Counted from the stretch's first letter, positions 26,032-33,663 are shown. The stretch: DNA of 41,725 nucleotides from an uncultured Oscillospiraceae bacterium (GCA_937915075.1 CALDMA010000306.1:1-41725); one strand, 5' to 3'. Translations and numbers: made by a program. The notes: generated from the letters alone by a model not told the origin.

Positions 26032-26739
26032 ATGATACGAGTCATAAATAGACAACTGATCATACCGAAAGAAGACTTTCTGATGTCGGATGGCGGTAGC
26101 GTTTCGTTTCAGATGGCCATTCCTATTTCTTTAGATGTATCTAAGTTTCGCTTTGAAATACATCTTGAGTACGTGGACGGAGCAACGTATTCTAAGGAGC
26201 TGAGTTCGGATTGCACTGACGGCAATGTCACTTTATCTGTCAATGTGGATGCAGAAATGTTGAAGGCTGCAGGGTCTGTACTTGTTTGGATTGCAATGTA
26301 TGATGCAAAGGATGTTGATGTCTGGAATTCATATAAGGGGATTCTGTTCATTCCTGGTGCAACAAATAAGCCGGCCGATTTCAGAGATAAACTGAAGGGC
26401 CTTGAACTTGCCCAGGTCGAGGAAGATGAGCGAAGGGAAGCAGAGAAAGCGAGAGAGCTTGCAGAAAAGTCTCGTGTGGAGGCGGAGTCTGCACGCGTCA
26501 CCGCAGAAGAAGCGCGGGCAGCAGCCGAAAACGCCCGTGCGCTTTCAGAATCGGAGTACGCATCTACCGAATCTGCAGCAGTCAAAGCAGAGCAGGCCAG
26601 AGCTGATGCGGAGAAATCCAGAGTTGAGGCGGAGAAGCTACGAGTACAGGCAGAAAAGGACAGGGAAGCCGAGGAAAGCAAACGCGTAGAAGCAGAAAAA
26701 GCCAGAGTCGAGGCAGAGAAAAAGAGGGAACAGAAATGA
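26032..26739 (+). CDS. receptor-binding/baseplate-type protein with coiled coil, non-variable paralogue
   Basis: 235 residues from the ATG after TAGGAGAAATC; the frame stays open upstream through the terminator but without a start signal. Residues 1-130 form a strand-rich domain that begins MIRVINRQLIIPKEDF and contains WNSYKGILF, closely paralleling the start of the next gene (MIEVIRREMIIPREEF; WTSYKGAFY) and reminiscent of BppU-type N-terminal domains. The rest is a long AEKAR/VEAE heptad coiled coil that simply stops, with no receptor-binding tip. It may trimerise with, or act as a truncated partner of, the DGR-diversified protein. The last bases overlap the next gene (ATGA). Confidence 0.65.
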   Translation: MIRVINRQLIIPKEDFLMSDGGSVSFQMAIPISLDVSKFRFEIHLEYVDGATYSKELSSDCTDGNVTLSVNVDAEMLKAAGSVLVWIAMYDAKDVDVWNSYKGILFIPGATNKPADFRDKLKGLELAQVEEDERREAEKARELAEKSRVEAESARVTAEEARAAAENARALSESEYASTESAAVKAEQARADAEKSRVEAEKLRVQAEKDREAEESKRVEAEKARVEAEKKREQK

Positions 26740-28517
26740 TAGAAGTGATCAGACGGGAGATGATCATCCCGCGCGAAGAATTCAATATTGGAACAAACTA
26801 TGACGCCAATTCGGAAGTACGCCATTTCAGGATCAAGAGAACGCCTGGAGGTATCGACATTTCGCAGCTTACATTTAACCTGGATATGGAGTACGCAAAC
26901 GGCAAGGCTGACTCTGTATCGTTGGTGAAGGACGTAACAGAGAAGTGGATCAACCTGACATTGACGATTTTCAATTCCATGTTGCAGGTGCCCGGAAGTG
27001 TCCAGATCCAGCTTCGCGCACTTGACACAGATGGTGCTGTGAAGTGGACATCGTACAAGGGTGCATTCTATGTCGAAGACTCCATCGATACGCCCGCGAA
27101 CTATAAGGAGCAGCTGACAGAGATCGAGAACATTAAAACGTCTGAAAATGAACGTGTTGAAGCAGAGAAAGCGCGCGTGGCAGCGGAAAGTGCGAGAGTG
27201 GCCGCTGAAAACGCACGGGTTGCCGCAGAAGAAGCGAGGGAAAGCACAAAGGCGACCAGAGAGCAGGCAGAGAAAGCGAGAAATGATGCTGAAGCTGCGA
27301 GAAAGGAAGCGGAGAAGGCACGCGTCCAAGCGGAAGAAACAAGAGTTTCCGCAGAGAATGAGCGGAAAAAGGCTGAAGCTGCGCGCGTGGAGGCAGAGGC
27401 ATCCAGAGTGAAGGCAGAAGAAGCACGTGTTCAGGCAGAGCAGAACAGAGAAAATCAGACCGTTGATGCAAGCCCACTGTACGTGACAGAGAACGGAACA
27501 TACGATCCAGGAACTGGAAAGTATTACAGCAGAGTTCGGGTAAACGTGAAGGGCGGAAGCTCCGGTGGAGGAGAAAGCGGTGGAGGAAGTGGAGAAGATG
27601 TTGTTCTGAAGTCAAAAACAATTACCGCAAACGGAACCTACTATGCGTTTAATGATGACGCGGACGGATTTGATGCTGTTACAGTGAATGTCGATGGTGG
27701 GGCAGTTGCACTTCATACAGTTGCATTTACAAACGATGACGGAGAAACACTTGAATCTCAGCAGGTTCGAGATGGAGCATCAGCTGTTTACACAGGAACG
27801 CCACTTACAAAACCGTATTGGTGGCAATACGGGTGGTCGCCTTCGCCTGTTCAGGTACGGCAGGATCTTGTATGTAAACCTTTGTGGCAGTCAAAATTTA
27901 ATACCACGGATGAAATTCAAGACTCCTGGGCGGAGATTGTAGCAAATAAGGGTGCCAAGTATAAAATTGGCGACTTCAAGCTTTTGGAATTCGTGGAGAG
28001 TTCCGGATGTATTCCGGTATTTATGGAAAAAGTATATGAAGGCGAGGCTGGAACCACATCCACATGGGTAGCTCGAAACATTTTAGCAAACCAGAAAATG
28101 AACGATTCCAGTACACCAGACGGCGGATGGAGAAAATCAAAACTTCGGTCGTGGATGAATAAAGACCTTGCCTCTGTGCTCCCTCAAGAGTTGAGAGATG
28201 GAATAAAGCCAGTGACGAAGTATTCGTATGCATACGATGCATCGCAGGATCATTATTACTCGGATGACCCAACAAATGATCTTCTGTGGGTTCCGTCTCA
28301 TATGGAGATTTTCGGAACATCGGGCTATGAAACACTTGGACCTGTTTATGCGATGTCAAGTAAAGTAAAAACGTTCCTGAGCACAGGCTCGTCCGGCAAC
28401 TGGTGGGAGCGCTCCGTCCGCGATTCCGGCTACTTCTGGTACGTGCGCTCGAGCGGCTCGGAGTACTACAACATCGCGTCCTTCAGTTACGGCGTGGTCC
28501 TCGGCTTCTGCCTATAA
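26736..28517 (+). CDS. DGR-diversified receptor-binding protein (DUF6273-type C-terminus)
   Basis: 593 residues. Domain 1 (~1-128) is shared with the upstream paralogue. A coiled coil of AEKAR-type heptads spans ~130-245, followed by a glycine linker (~273-289), a small strand domain, and a C-terminal domain (~400-593) with the look of DUF6273/C-type-lectin-like folds (WRKSKLRSWMN; LLWVPSHMEIFG). Residues ~551-591 are encoded by the variable repeat. The varied positions are surface-type residues among fixed ones such as NWWERS and SYGVVLGF. It is probably a tail-tip adhesin whose binding site is rewritten by the DGR to change host range. Confidence 0.9.
   Translation: MIEVIRREMIIPREEFNIGTNYDANSEVRHFRIKRTPGGIDISQLTFNLDMEYANGKADSVSLVKDVTEKWINLTLTIFNSMLQVPGSVQIQLRALDTDGAVKWTSYKGAFYVEDSIDTPANYKEQLTEIENIKTSENERVEAEKARVAAESARVAAENARVAAEEARESTKATREQAEKARNDAEAARKEAEKARVQAEETRVSAENERKKAEAARVEAEASRVKAEEARVQAEQNRENQTVDASPLYVTENGTYDPGTGKYYSRVRVNVKGGSSGGGESGGGSGEDVVLKSKTITANGTYYAFNDDADGFDAVTVNVDGGAVALHTVAFTNDDGETLESQQVRDGASAVYTGTPLTKPYWWQYGWSPSPVQVRQDLVCKPLWQSKFNTTDEIQDSWAEIVANKGAKYKIGDFKLLEFVESSGCIPVFMEKVYEGEAGTTSTWVARNILANQKMNDSSTPDGGWRKSKLRSWMNKDLASVLPQELRDGIKPVTKYSYAYDASQDHYYSDDPTNDLLWVPSHMEIFGTSGYETLGPVYAMSSKVKTFLSTGSSGNWWERSVRDSGYFWYVRSSGSEYYNIASFSYGVVLGFCL
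28385..28508 (+). repeat. DGR variable repeat (VR)
   Basis: Aligns without gaps to the template repeat at 29044-29167. Of 18 mismatches counted by eye, 16 fall where the template has A; the other two are adjacent template G bases (29132-29133). The end ACGGCGTGGTCCTCGG is identical in both and probably holds the initiation-of-mutagenic-homing site. Confidence 0.95.
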
Positions 28518-28537
28518 TAATCGGTGATCTATATTTA

Positions 28538-28560
28538 TCTGGCCGCGTTTTGCGGCCAGA
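28538..28560 (+). promoter_or_regulatory. hairpin downstream of VR (possible DGR homing hairpin)
   Basis: TCTGGCCGC and GCGGCCAGA form a perfect 9-bp stem around GTTTT, 21 bases after the target stop codon. In the Bordetella phage DGR a DNA hairpin just past VR raises retrohoming; this one is placed similarly. It has no T tract, so it is not a simple terminator. Confidence 0.6.
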
Positions 28561-28575
28561 CCTAAAGGAGAAAAA

Positions 28576-29031
28576 ATGTCAGTACCTAAAAGCGAACGGA
28601 AGCCTTCTGGCTTTGCTGTAGTTGATACAGCTCTTTCTATATATGGAGACATACTCGATATATGCCTCCGTATGCCAAACCGATATACATATCTCATTCT
28701 TCTTCCGATCTTAAATCTTGCAAACGATGTGGCAGACTATGTAAAAGGTGGAAACAGCATTATTCCAAATTCAAAAGCGCCTAATCCGGTTGATGTAAAT
28801 CTGAGGCGAATGTACTTTCAGAAAGCAAGAGCAGCACTTCAAGCGTTAATTTCCAAAATGAATGTCTTCTTATTAAAACCGGATGTCGTTAGGAGAAAAG
28901 GAAAGGATGGGAAAACGATCGGGATCACAGAAAACGAGCTGAATAGTCTAGCTGAAAAAATGAGAAACGAGCTTTCACTTATAGGCGGGGTTCTTGAAAA
29001 AGATGAAAAGCGCTATAATACGAAATTGTAG
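28576..29031 (+). CDS. avd: DGR accessory variability determinant (Avd-like)
   Basis: 151 residues, AAAGGAGAAAAA upstream. A basic helical protein (VVDTALSIYGDILDICLRMP; LRRMYFQKARAALQALISKM; ENELNSLAEKMRNELSLIGG) matching the four-helix-bundle Avd family by position and composition. Avd forms a pentameric barrel that binds the reverse transcriptase and template RNA and is needed for mutagenic cDNA synthesis. It lies between VR and TR, the standard order, and is followed 12 bases later by the template repeat. Confidence 0.85.
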   Translation: MSVPKSERKPSGFAVVDTALSIYGDILDICLRMPNRYTYLILLPILNLANDVADYVKGGNSIIPNSKAPNPVDVNLRRMYFQKARAALQALISKMNVFLLKPDVVRRKGKDGKTIGITENELNSLAEKMRNELSLIGGVLEKDEKRYNTKL

Positions 29032-29371
29032 GGCATTTGCTATAGGCTCGTCCAACAACTGGTGGGAGCGCTCCGTCAACAATTCCAACAACTTCAGGTA
29101 CGTGAACTCGAACGGCTCGGAGAACAACAACGGCGCGTCCATCAGTTACGGCGTGGTCCTCGGATTCGGCAGGCAAAACTAAGTCAAAGTAGGTTTCGAA
29201 ATCAGGTCTTGCACGAAGGAGTGAATGTCCGCCCTGCAAAGGGAAATGTATATGCAGATGCTGATAGCCGGACGCTCAATGCATGGCGCGAAGTCATAGT
29301 AATTCGCGTTTCATGACTAGAGGCAAGCGAGTAGAACCTATGCCAACAATAAGCTCGTACTGCATGTTATT
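29032..29371 (+). ncRNA. DGR template RNA region (avd-TR-spacer)
   Basis: The stretch between avd and the reverse transcriptase holds TR and about 200 bases of spacer without a convincing gene. In studied DGRs the RNA from avd through the spacer folds to prime cDNA synthesis inside the spacer. Boundaries are approximate. A 24-codon frame at 29225-29299 with a good ribosome binding site was judged incidental. Confidence 0.6.
29044..29167 (+). repeat. DGR template repeat (TR)
   Basis: Non-coding 124-bp donor copy for VR, 659 bp downstream of it. It is rich in AAC triplets in the VR reading phase (about ten), the codon that A-mutagenesis turns into many residues but never a stop. The ends match VR exactly. 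Confidence 0.95.
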
Positions 29372-30613
29372 ATGAATGATAAAAGACACGAGGAAAGATA
29401 TTTAAGAAGAAAAGCAAAGCGTGATCAGAGGAAGCAATATTTGCGTGGTGTTTACGCAAATCCAAACAAAGTATTCAGCACGGATTCCATTGTGAGTGGG
29501 TACAAGAAAACAAGCAAGCAGTCAAAATGGAAGTCGAGTACTCAAGCATTTGGCGCAAATTTATTTATCAATGCATCGAAAGAATCTCACGATCTTCTGA
29601 CGGGCCGATGGCATCCAAAAGGGTTCCAGGAGTTCGATATCGTGGAAAGAGGGAAGCCAAGACATATAAAAAGCGTGAAGATTTCTGAAAAGTGCGTGCA
29701 GGCCGCATTGTGTAATGAGTGTCTGATCCCAATTATTCAGCCTTCCTTGATTTATAATAACGGAGCGTGTCTGCCCGGAAAAGGAACTGATTTTTCTTTG
29801 AAAAGATTGACTGAAGACTTACGATGGCATTATCAGCATTATGGAATGAATGGTGGCATATTCGTATTTGATTTCCATGCGTACTTTGACAGCATACCAC
29901 ACCAAGGGGCGGAAGAGCTCATTTTGGAAGCTATTCAGAACCAAAGTATTTGCAGAGCATATAATCAATGCATTGATGCGTTTGACAAAGGCACAGGAAG
30001 TGTCAGAGGAAAAGGACTTGGTCTTGGATCGCAAGTATCGCAGATTACAGCGATTTCATACCCAAGCAAAACTATTGACCACTGGGTAAAGGACCAACTC
30101 TCCGTGCATGGATTTGGCAGATATAATGACGACGGTTATCTAATCTGCGAAAGCCTGGAAAAACTAGAGAATATAAAGCGTGAGTTCATCACGCGGGCTT
30201 CAGATCTTGGGATAACGATGAATCCAAAGAAATGCAGGATCATAAAGTTCGGAAAGAGCTTTAAATTTCTAAAGGTACGATTCACAGTTAAAGGTTCCGG
30301 GAAAGTGGTCAAACGGCCAAACAAGAAGTCTGTTGCAAAGGAACACAGGAAATTACGAAAGTTGCATAACTTGATGGTAGAAGGCAAAAAGCCGTTTAGT
30401 GAAGTACATATGGAATTTCATTCCTGGCTATGCAGTCAAAATAAAGGATGCAGTTTCTTTATAACAGTAAATATGATTTCATATTTTGACCGGCTGTTTG
30501 AAACGCAGGGAGGGTACGTTCCACCAGCGAAGGGAAAACGCCATCAAAATAAAAGATACCATCAATTAAGATACGCAAAAAGACTGGCAATCAAAAAGGA
30601 GCGACTTTTATAG
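29372..30613 (+). CDS. DGR reverse transcriptase
   Basis: 413 residues. Motif A FVFDFHAYFDSIPH (164-177) carries the first catalytic aspartate; GLGLGSQVSQ (215-224) is the DGR-type version of RT motif 4, which in ordinary RTs is QGxxxSP and whose change is linked to A-specific errors; RYNDDGYLI holds the catalytic YNDD (251-254). A basic C-terminal thumb follows (KVVKRPNKKSVAKEHRKLRK, split at K). With Avd it copies TR RNA into A-mutated cDNA that replaces VR. All catalytic residues are present, so the system looks active. The gene has no strong ribosome binding site of its own. Confidence 0.95.
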   Translation: MNDKRHEERYLRRKAKRDQRKQYLRGVYANPNKVFSTDSIVSGYKKTSKQSKWKSSTQAFGANLFINASKESHDLLTGRWHPKGFQEFDIVERGKPRHIKSVKISEKCVQAALCNECLIPIIQPSLIYNNGACLPGKGTDFSLKRLTEDLRWHYQHYGMNGGIFVFDFHAYFDSIPHQGAEELILEAIQNQSICRAYNQCIDAFDKGTGSVRGKGLGLGSQVSQITAISYPSKTIDHWVKDQLSVHGFGRYNDDGYLICESLEKLENIKREFITRASDLGITMNPKKCRIIKFGKSFKFLKVRFTVKGSGKVVKRPNKKSVAKEHRKLRKLHNLMVEGKKPFSEVHMEFHSWLCSQNKGCSFFITVNMISYFDRLFETQGGYVPPAKGKRHQNKRYHQLRYAKRLAIKKERLL

Positions 30614-30656
30614 GTAAACCTTGAGCCAACATCAAGGAACCGGCTCAAGGTTCACC
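30613..30656. terminator. large inverted repeat between convergent RT and integrase genes
   Basis: Arms 30613-30627 and 30642-30656 pair over 15 bp with one mismatch (core AACCTTGAGCC / GGCTCAAGGTT) around a 14-base loop. Placed between convergent genes, it probably ends transcription from both sides, although T tracts are poor. An attachment site for the serine integrase is an alternative. Confidence 0.6.
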
Positions 30657-30683
30657 AGCGCAGCAGCAGCCGGGCATGGGTTA

Positions 30684-32156
30684 CTAATGAAAAGCCCAGT
30701 GGATCTCGATTGAATCCGGGTAAATGACAATTTGATTTATTAAAGACCGAACGATAGCTTGTTTGCGTTCGATGCTGAGATTGAAAAAGGTGTCAGCGTC
30801 GAATGCATCCAGGCGGTCTTGGAACTCTTTTTCCGAGACCACGCCGTCCGGTCTTTTTTGCTGTTCAAGTTCTTTCTTCAGCTTCTCCTTCTCTTCGCGG
30901 AGGGCATCGGTCCGCTTCCGGATCTCATCGAAGGCAATAGCACCGAGCTGATAGAGGTCTACCAGCTTCCCCATCTGGCTGTCGATCTGGCGCATACGGG
31001 ACTCAATACCGGCCGTTTTATCATCAATGGGAGCAATGCTTCCAGCCTCCTTCGAAAAGCCGTTCTTCTTCAGCTTCCCGATCTCGTCCAGCACGTACTG
31101 ATCAAGTACCTCCATCTTGTAGATTTTATTATCGCACTTTCCATTCTTTGCCATGGCTGCCTTCACCGGCTTACGCCCATAGCAGATATACGAGTGGTAG
31201 TATGGCTTTTCTTTCGCTGCCGAATGGGTATTCTTGGAAGCAGAAATGAAATATCGGCTGCCACATAAACCGCATCGCACAAGGCCGGTCAAAAGATACA
31301 TCCCTTTGTAATTTTGTATGGTACCGGAAAAATGCTGCATGTACCGCTGATATTTCTCTTGAGCTTGATTGAATATTTCATCGGAAATAATATGTTCATG
31401 TATGCCATCGTACAGTTCACCTCCGAATGATACCTTCCCTATGTACACAGGGTTAGTAAGCAAGCGGGCTATGGTGCTCTTCGAATTCCAGTTTCCATAA
31501 CGATTCGTGTAGTGCTCATTCATGTATCGCAAAATATCTGAGAACGTCATGTCTTTCCCATTAAGCCCATGAAGGAATAGATCAAAGATCATCCTCACCT
31601 GCATCGCCTCGTACTCATCGACCTGGAGTGTGTTTTTCTCGTTCCCATCCGCACGGGTGTAGGTGTACCCGATCGGTGGTTGAGATCCTCCGGAATAATA
31701 CCCGGCCTTCGCGCGTCCGATCCGGCCCATGGTCATACGCTGCGTGATCTGATCACGGTCAAGCTGCGCGAATACGGATAGAATGCCGACCATCGCGCGG
31801 CCGAACGGCGTGCTGGTGTCGAAGTTCTCATTCATGGAAATGAAGTCCACGCCGTGCTTCAAGAAGACATCCTCGATCATGTACATGGTATTCTTCTGTG
31901 ACCTGGACAATCGGTCAAGCTTCCAGACGAGCACGGTATCAAATATGCCAAGATCTACATCACGTATCAGCTTCTGGATGCCAGGCCGATCAAGGTATGC
32001 ACCGGAATAGCCCGGATCTTCGTACACATTGATAATCGTCCACTCATGCGCTTCGCAGTACTTCCGGAGGCGCGCTTCCTGTTCACCAACTGAAAAGCCA
32101 TGTGTTGCCTGTTCCTGAGTGCTCACACGGATGTAGCAAGCTACTTTGCGTTCCAT
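30684..32156 (-). CDS. int: large serine recombinase (phage integrase)
   Basis: 490 residues from the ATG after GGAGGAAAATC; a longer frame has no start signal. The catalytic domain has YIRVSTQEQ with nucleophile S12, GYSGAYLDRPG and VWKLDRLSRS; a recombinase domain follows (NPVYIGKV), then a zinc ribbon (CGLCG ... CYGR ... GKCDNK), a coiled coil (REEKEKLKKELEQQ) and a C-terminal strand domain. Large serine recombinases integrate phage DNA between attP and attB without host factors and excise with a directionality factor. It is the last gene of the leftward repressor operon. No attP could be proven. Confidence 0.95.
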   Translation of the reverse strand: MERKVACYIRVSTQEQATHGFSVGEQEARLRKYCEAHEWTIINVYEDPGYSGAYLDRPGIQKLIRDVDLGIFDTVLVWKLDRLSRSQKNTMYMIEDVFLKHGVDFISMNENFDTSTPFGRAMVGILSVFAQLDRDQITQRMTMGRIGRAKAGYYSGGSQPPIGYTYTRADGNEKNTLQVDEYEAMQVRMIFDLFLHGLNGKDMTFSDILRYMNEHYTNRYGNWNSKSTIARLLTNPVYIGKVSFGGELYDGIHEHIISDEIFNQAQEKYQRYMQHFSGTIQNYKGMYLLTGLVRCGLCGSRYFISASKNTHSAAKEKPYYHSYICYGRKPVKAAMAKNGKCDNKIYKMEVLDQYVLDEIGKLKKNGFSKEAGSIAPIDDKTAGIESRMRQIDSQMGKLVDLYQLGAIAFDEIRKRTDALREEKEKLKKELEQQKRPDGVVSEKEFQDRLDAFDADTFFNLSIERKQAIVRSLINQIVIYPDSIEIHWAFH

Positions 32157-32182
32157 GATTTTCCTCCATGAAGTGTTGATAA

Positions 32183-32437
32183 TTACCTCCACAAGCTCTG
32201 TCCTGCGTACATTCCAATCCCACCGCATACGCAATATATTGCGAATAGCCACAATATTCCAAGGTATTCCTTTGAAAGAATAGCGGTAACAACAGAGACT
32301 AGAAAAAGCACGCTTGATAGAACATTTATCACAGCGCGTACGCTTTGCGTTATTCTCGAGCCATTAAGCCCTTGTATGAATCCACCTAAAAAACAGAAGA
32401 CGGCAAGTACAATACATGAAATTGTAAATTTACTCAT
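32183..32437 (-). CDS. small membrane protein in the lysogeny operon
   Basis: 84 residues with three likely membrane helices (FTISCIVLAVFCFLGGFI; VINVLSSVLFLVSVVTAIL; YLGILWLFAIYCVCGGIGMY). Ribosome binding site AAAGGAAACC. It starts in an ATGA overlap with the upstream ImmA-like gene and is expressed with the repressor, so it should be present in lysogens; a superinfection-exclusion role is possible but unproven. Confidence 0.7.
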   Translation of the reverse strand: MSKFTISCIVLAVFCFLGGFIQGLNGSRITQSVRAVINVLSSVLFLVSVVTAILSKEYLGILWLFAIYCVCGGIGMYAGQSLWR

Positions 32438-32670
32438 AGCGGTTTCCTTTCTCGGTGTGCGTTATATTCCACTGTTTGAACATCGTGCAATTCAAAATCA
32501 TTTCCGTGAATGTGCTTTAAAGCATGTAGATATGACTGCTCGGCCCTCTGATCAGAGAGCCGGTCGCTGATATAAATCGTGTACCCATCGTCATCAGCAT
32601 CCGGTACAACAGCCTCGTGACATGCATCTGGAAGCGGAACACGATATACATGTACATCAGAATCAATCAT
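32434..32670 (-). CDS. small ImmA/IrrE-like protein with HxxxH
   Basis: 78 residues. YTIYISDRLSDQRAEQSYLH then ALKHIHGNDF matches the short ImmA-like proteins found beside phage repressors. The site reads HALKH (49-53): both histidines of HExxH remain but the catalytic glutamate is replaced by alanine, a form common in small phage members. ImmA cleaves the repressor in ICEBs1; this one may instead bind. It overlaps the repressor end by eight bases. Confidence 0.6.
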   Translation of the reverse strand: MIDSDVHVYRVPLPDACHEAVVPDADDDGYTIYISDRLSDQRAEQSYLHALKHIHGNDFELHDVQTVEYNAHRERKPL

Positions 32671-33028
32671 TGTTGTTTCCCCATTTTAGAAAGTTCAGAT
32701 ATTCAGCGGCTTTCTTCAAATCTTCAGGTTTAGCATCTCGTGCAGCGTCAAAAAGAACGCGCATATTAGGATTGTCAAAAAGCTCTTGGGCAGTTTCGGC
32801 AGTTTCCGGGTTTAGATAATAGATAGATTTCGAATCTCTTCCCATTAGGTAATCAAGCGAAACGTTGAAAAAATCCGCAAGTTTCTCCTGAGTTTCACGA
32901 GATGGCATTCTAGTTCCGTTTTCATAAGTACCAATAGCCGCAGAAGACATCCCTACCTTTTCTGCCAGTTTTGCCTGAGACAAGTGCCTCCCTGATCGTA
33001 GTTCGTATAAAACGTCCTTAAATTCCAT
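32663..33028 (-). CDS. CI-like transcriptional repressor
   Basis: 121 residues, AGGAGGAATTGCT upstream. An N-terminal HTH_3 domain (residues ~5-60; LSQAKLAEKVGMSSAAIGTY as recognition region) is followed by SLDYLMG and a helical C-terminal part for dimerisation. No autocleavage protease domain is present, which fits induction through a separate ImmA-like partner. It faces the Cro-like gene across the operator region and should bind the TTACATNATGTAA sites. First gene of the lysogeny operon. Confidence 0.9.
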   Translation of the reverse strand: MEFKDVLYELRSGRHLSQAKLAEKVGMSSAAIGTYENGTRMPSRETQEKLADFFNVSLDYLMGRDSKSIYYLNPETAETAQELFDNPNMRVLFDAARDAKPEDLKKAAEYLNFLKWGNNND

Positions 33029-33047
33029 AGCAATTCCTCCTGTATGT

Positions 33048-33078
33048 ATTATAACATAATGTAAGCGATTAAAATCAA
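33048..33078 (-). promoter_or_regulatory. leftward lysogeny promoter
   Basis: On the minus strand TATAAT (33048-33053) with TTGATT (33073-33078) 19 bp upstream. Operator copy 1 (33052-33064) overlaps the -10 and spacer, allowing autoregulation. The long spacer makes it a weak match. Confidence 0.5.
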
Positions 33079-33137
33079 AAATAATTACATCATGTATTGA
33101 AATTTACATTATGTAGCTGTATACTTACATCATGTAA
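33052..33137. promoter_or_regulatory. four phage operators (TTACATNATGTAA type)
   Basis: Near-palindromic 13-mers at 33052-33064 (TAACATAATGTAA), 33085-33097 (TTACATCATGTAT), 33104-33116 (TTACATTATGTAG) and 33125-33137 (TTACATCATGTAA, a perfect palindrome). They cover the divergent promoters between repressor and Cro-like genes. Confidence 0.85.
33097..33125 (+). promoter_or_regulatory. rightward early promoter
   Basis: TTGAAA (33097-33102), 17-bp spacer, TATACT (33120-33125). Operator 3 lies in the spacer and operator 4 starts at the -10, so repressor binding should block it. Confidence 0.75.
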
Positions 33138-33153
33138 TCGAAAGGAGGACAAT

Positions 33154-33390
33154 ATGGAACAGTTACAGCCGTTTGAAATGTTACGGCGCTTACGCAGAGA
33201 GAAGGGATTGACTCAGCACGAAGTCTCTGAGGCTATTCAGGTGAGCGATTCAGCCTATGCTCTTTATGAAACTGGAAGGAGAACTCCGCGAGACGACGTT
33301 AAGGCTAAGATTTCTAAGTTTTACGAGAAACCTGTTGGGTATATTTTTTTTGGCGAAGAACTTACACCAGGTAACTGCGATGAGACATGA
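33154..33390 (+). CDS. Cro-like regulator
   Basis: 78 residues from the ATG after AAAGGAGGACAAT; the longer frame runs through the operators and is rejected. An HTH_3 domain fills most of it (LRREKGLTQHEVSEAIQVSD; YALYETGRRTPRDDVKAKIS), ending with the YIFFGEEL seen in short phage regulators. First gene of the rightward early transcript, so probably the Cro-type antagonist of the repressor at the shared operators. Confidence 0.85.
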   Translation: MEQLQPFEMLRRLRREKGLTQHEVSEAIQVSDSAYALYETGRRTPRDDVKAKISKFYEKPVGYIFFGEELTPGNCDET

Positions 33391-33532
33391 GGTAAAGCCA
33401 AAAATCATCCATGTTCTGGATGATGGCACGAAGCTCGACAGCATCGAAGGCGTAGAAATCCCACCTGGTCATCCGTTCTACACGGTCTGGCGCAAGGCTG
33501 TGGCAGCGTCCATCAAGGAAGAAGAGAAGTAG
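33380..33532 (+). CDS. small hypothetical protein
   Basis: 50 residues from the ATG that overlaps the end of the Cro-like gene; sequence begins MRHEVKPKIIHVLDDGTKLD. Strand-like start, helical basic-acidic end. Similar short proteins with IPPGHPFYTV occur after phage regulators, but no function is known. Ribosome binding site is weak (CCAGGTAAC), so coupling is likely. Confidence 0.55.
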   Translation: MRHEVKPKIIHVLDDGTKLDSIEGVEIPPGHPFYTVWRKAVAASIKEEEK

Positions 33533-33663
33533 GCAAGTTTTAATTTACCGGTACGGCCGATTCATCCGCCGCGATGAATTACCAAAAGCACATGATCTGA
33601 CATAATTTTTCCTCCGTTTATAGCGGCGGGTGAATGGGCTGTGCTGGAGAAAGGAGAAGAGAG
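33533..33663 (+). promoter_or_regulatory. early-leader RNA with two alternative hairpins
   Basis: Non-coding gap in the early transcript. ATTCATC/GATGAAT (33560-33566 / 33573-33579) forms a local hairpin; the overlapping 33561-33572 can instead pair with 33623-33634 over 12 bp with one G-U. The two structures exclude each other. Role unknown. Confidence 0.4.

Noticed and set aside
26109..27329. 406-residue open frame on the minus strand opposite the receptor-binding genes
   Set aside because: It mirrors the GAR/GCR-rich coiled-coil repeats, is serine/alanine or leucine/phenylalanine rich by reverse complement, and has no ribosome binding site.
29225..29299. 24-codon frame with GAAGGAGTGA upstream between TR and reverse transcriptase
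   Set aside because: It lies in the DGR template RNA spacer, where purine-rich sequence is expected, and the peptide has no recognisable character.
33097..33153. Upstream extension of the Cro-like gene
   Set aside because: The extension covers promoter and operators; ATG 33154 follows AAAGGAGG.
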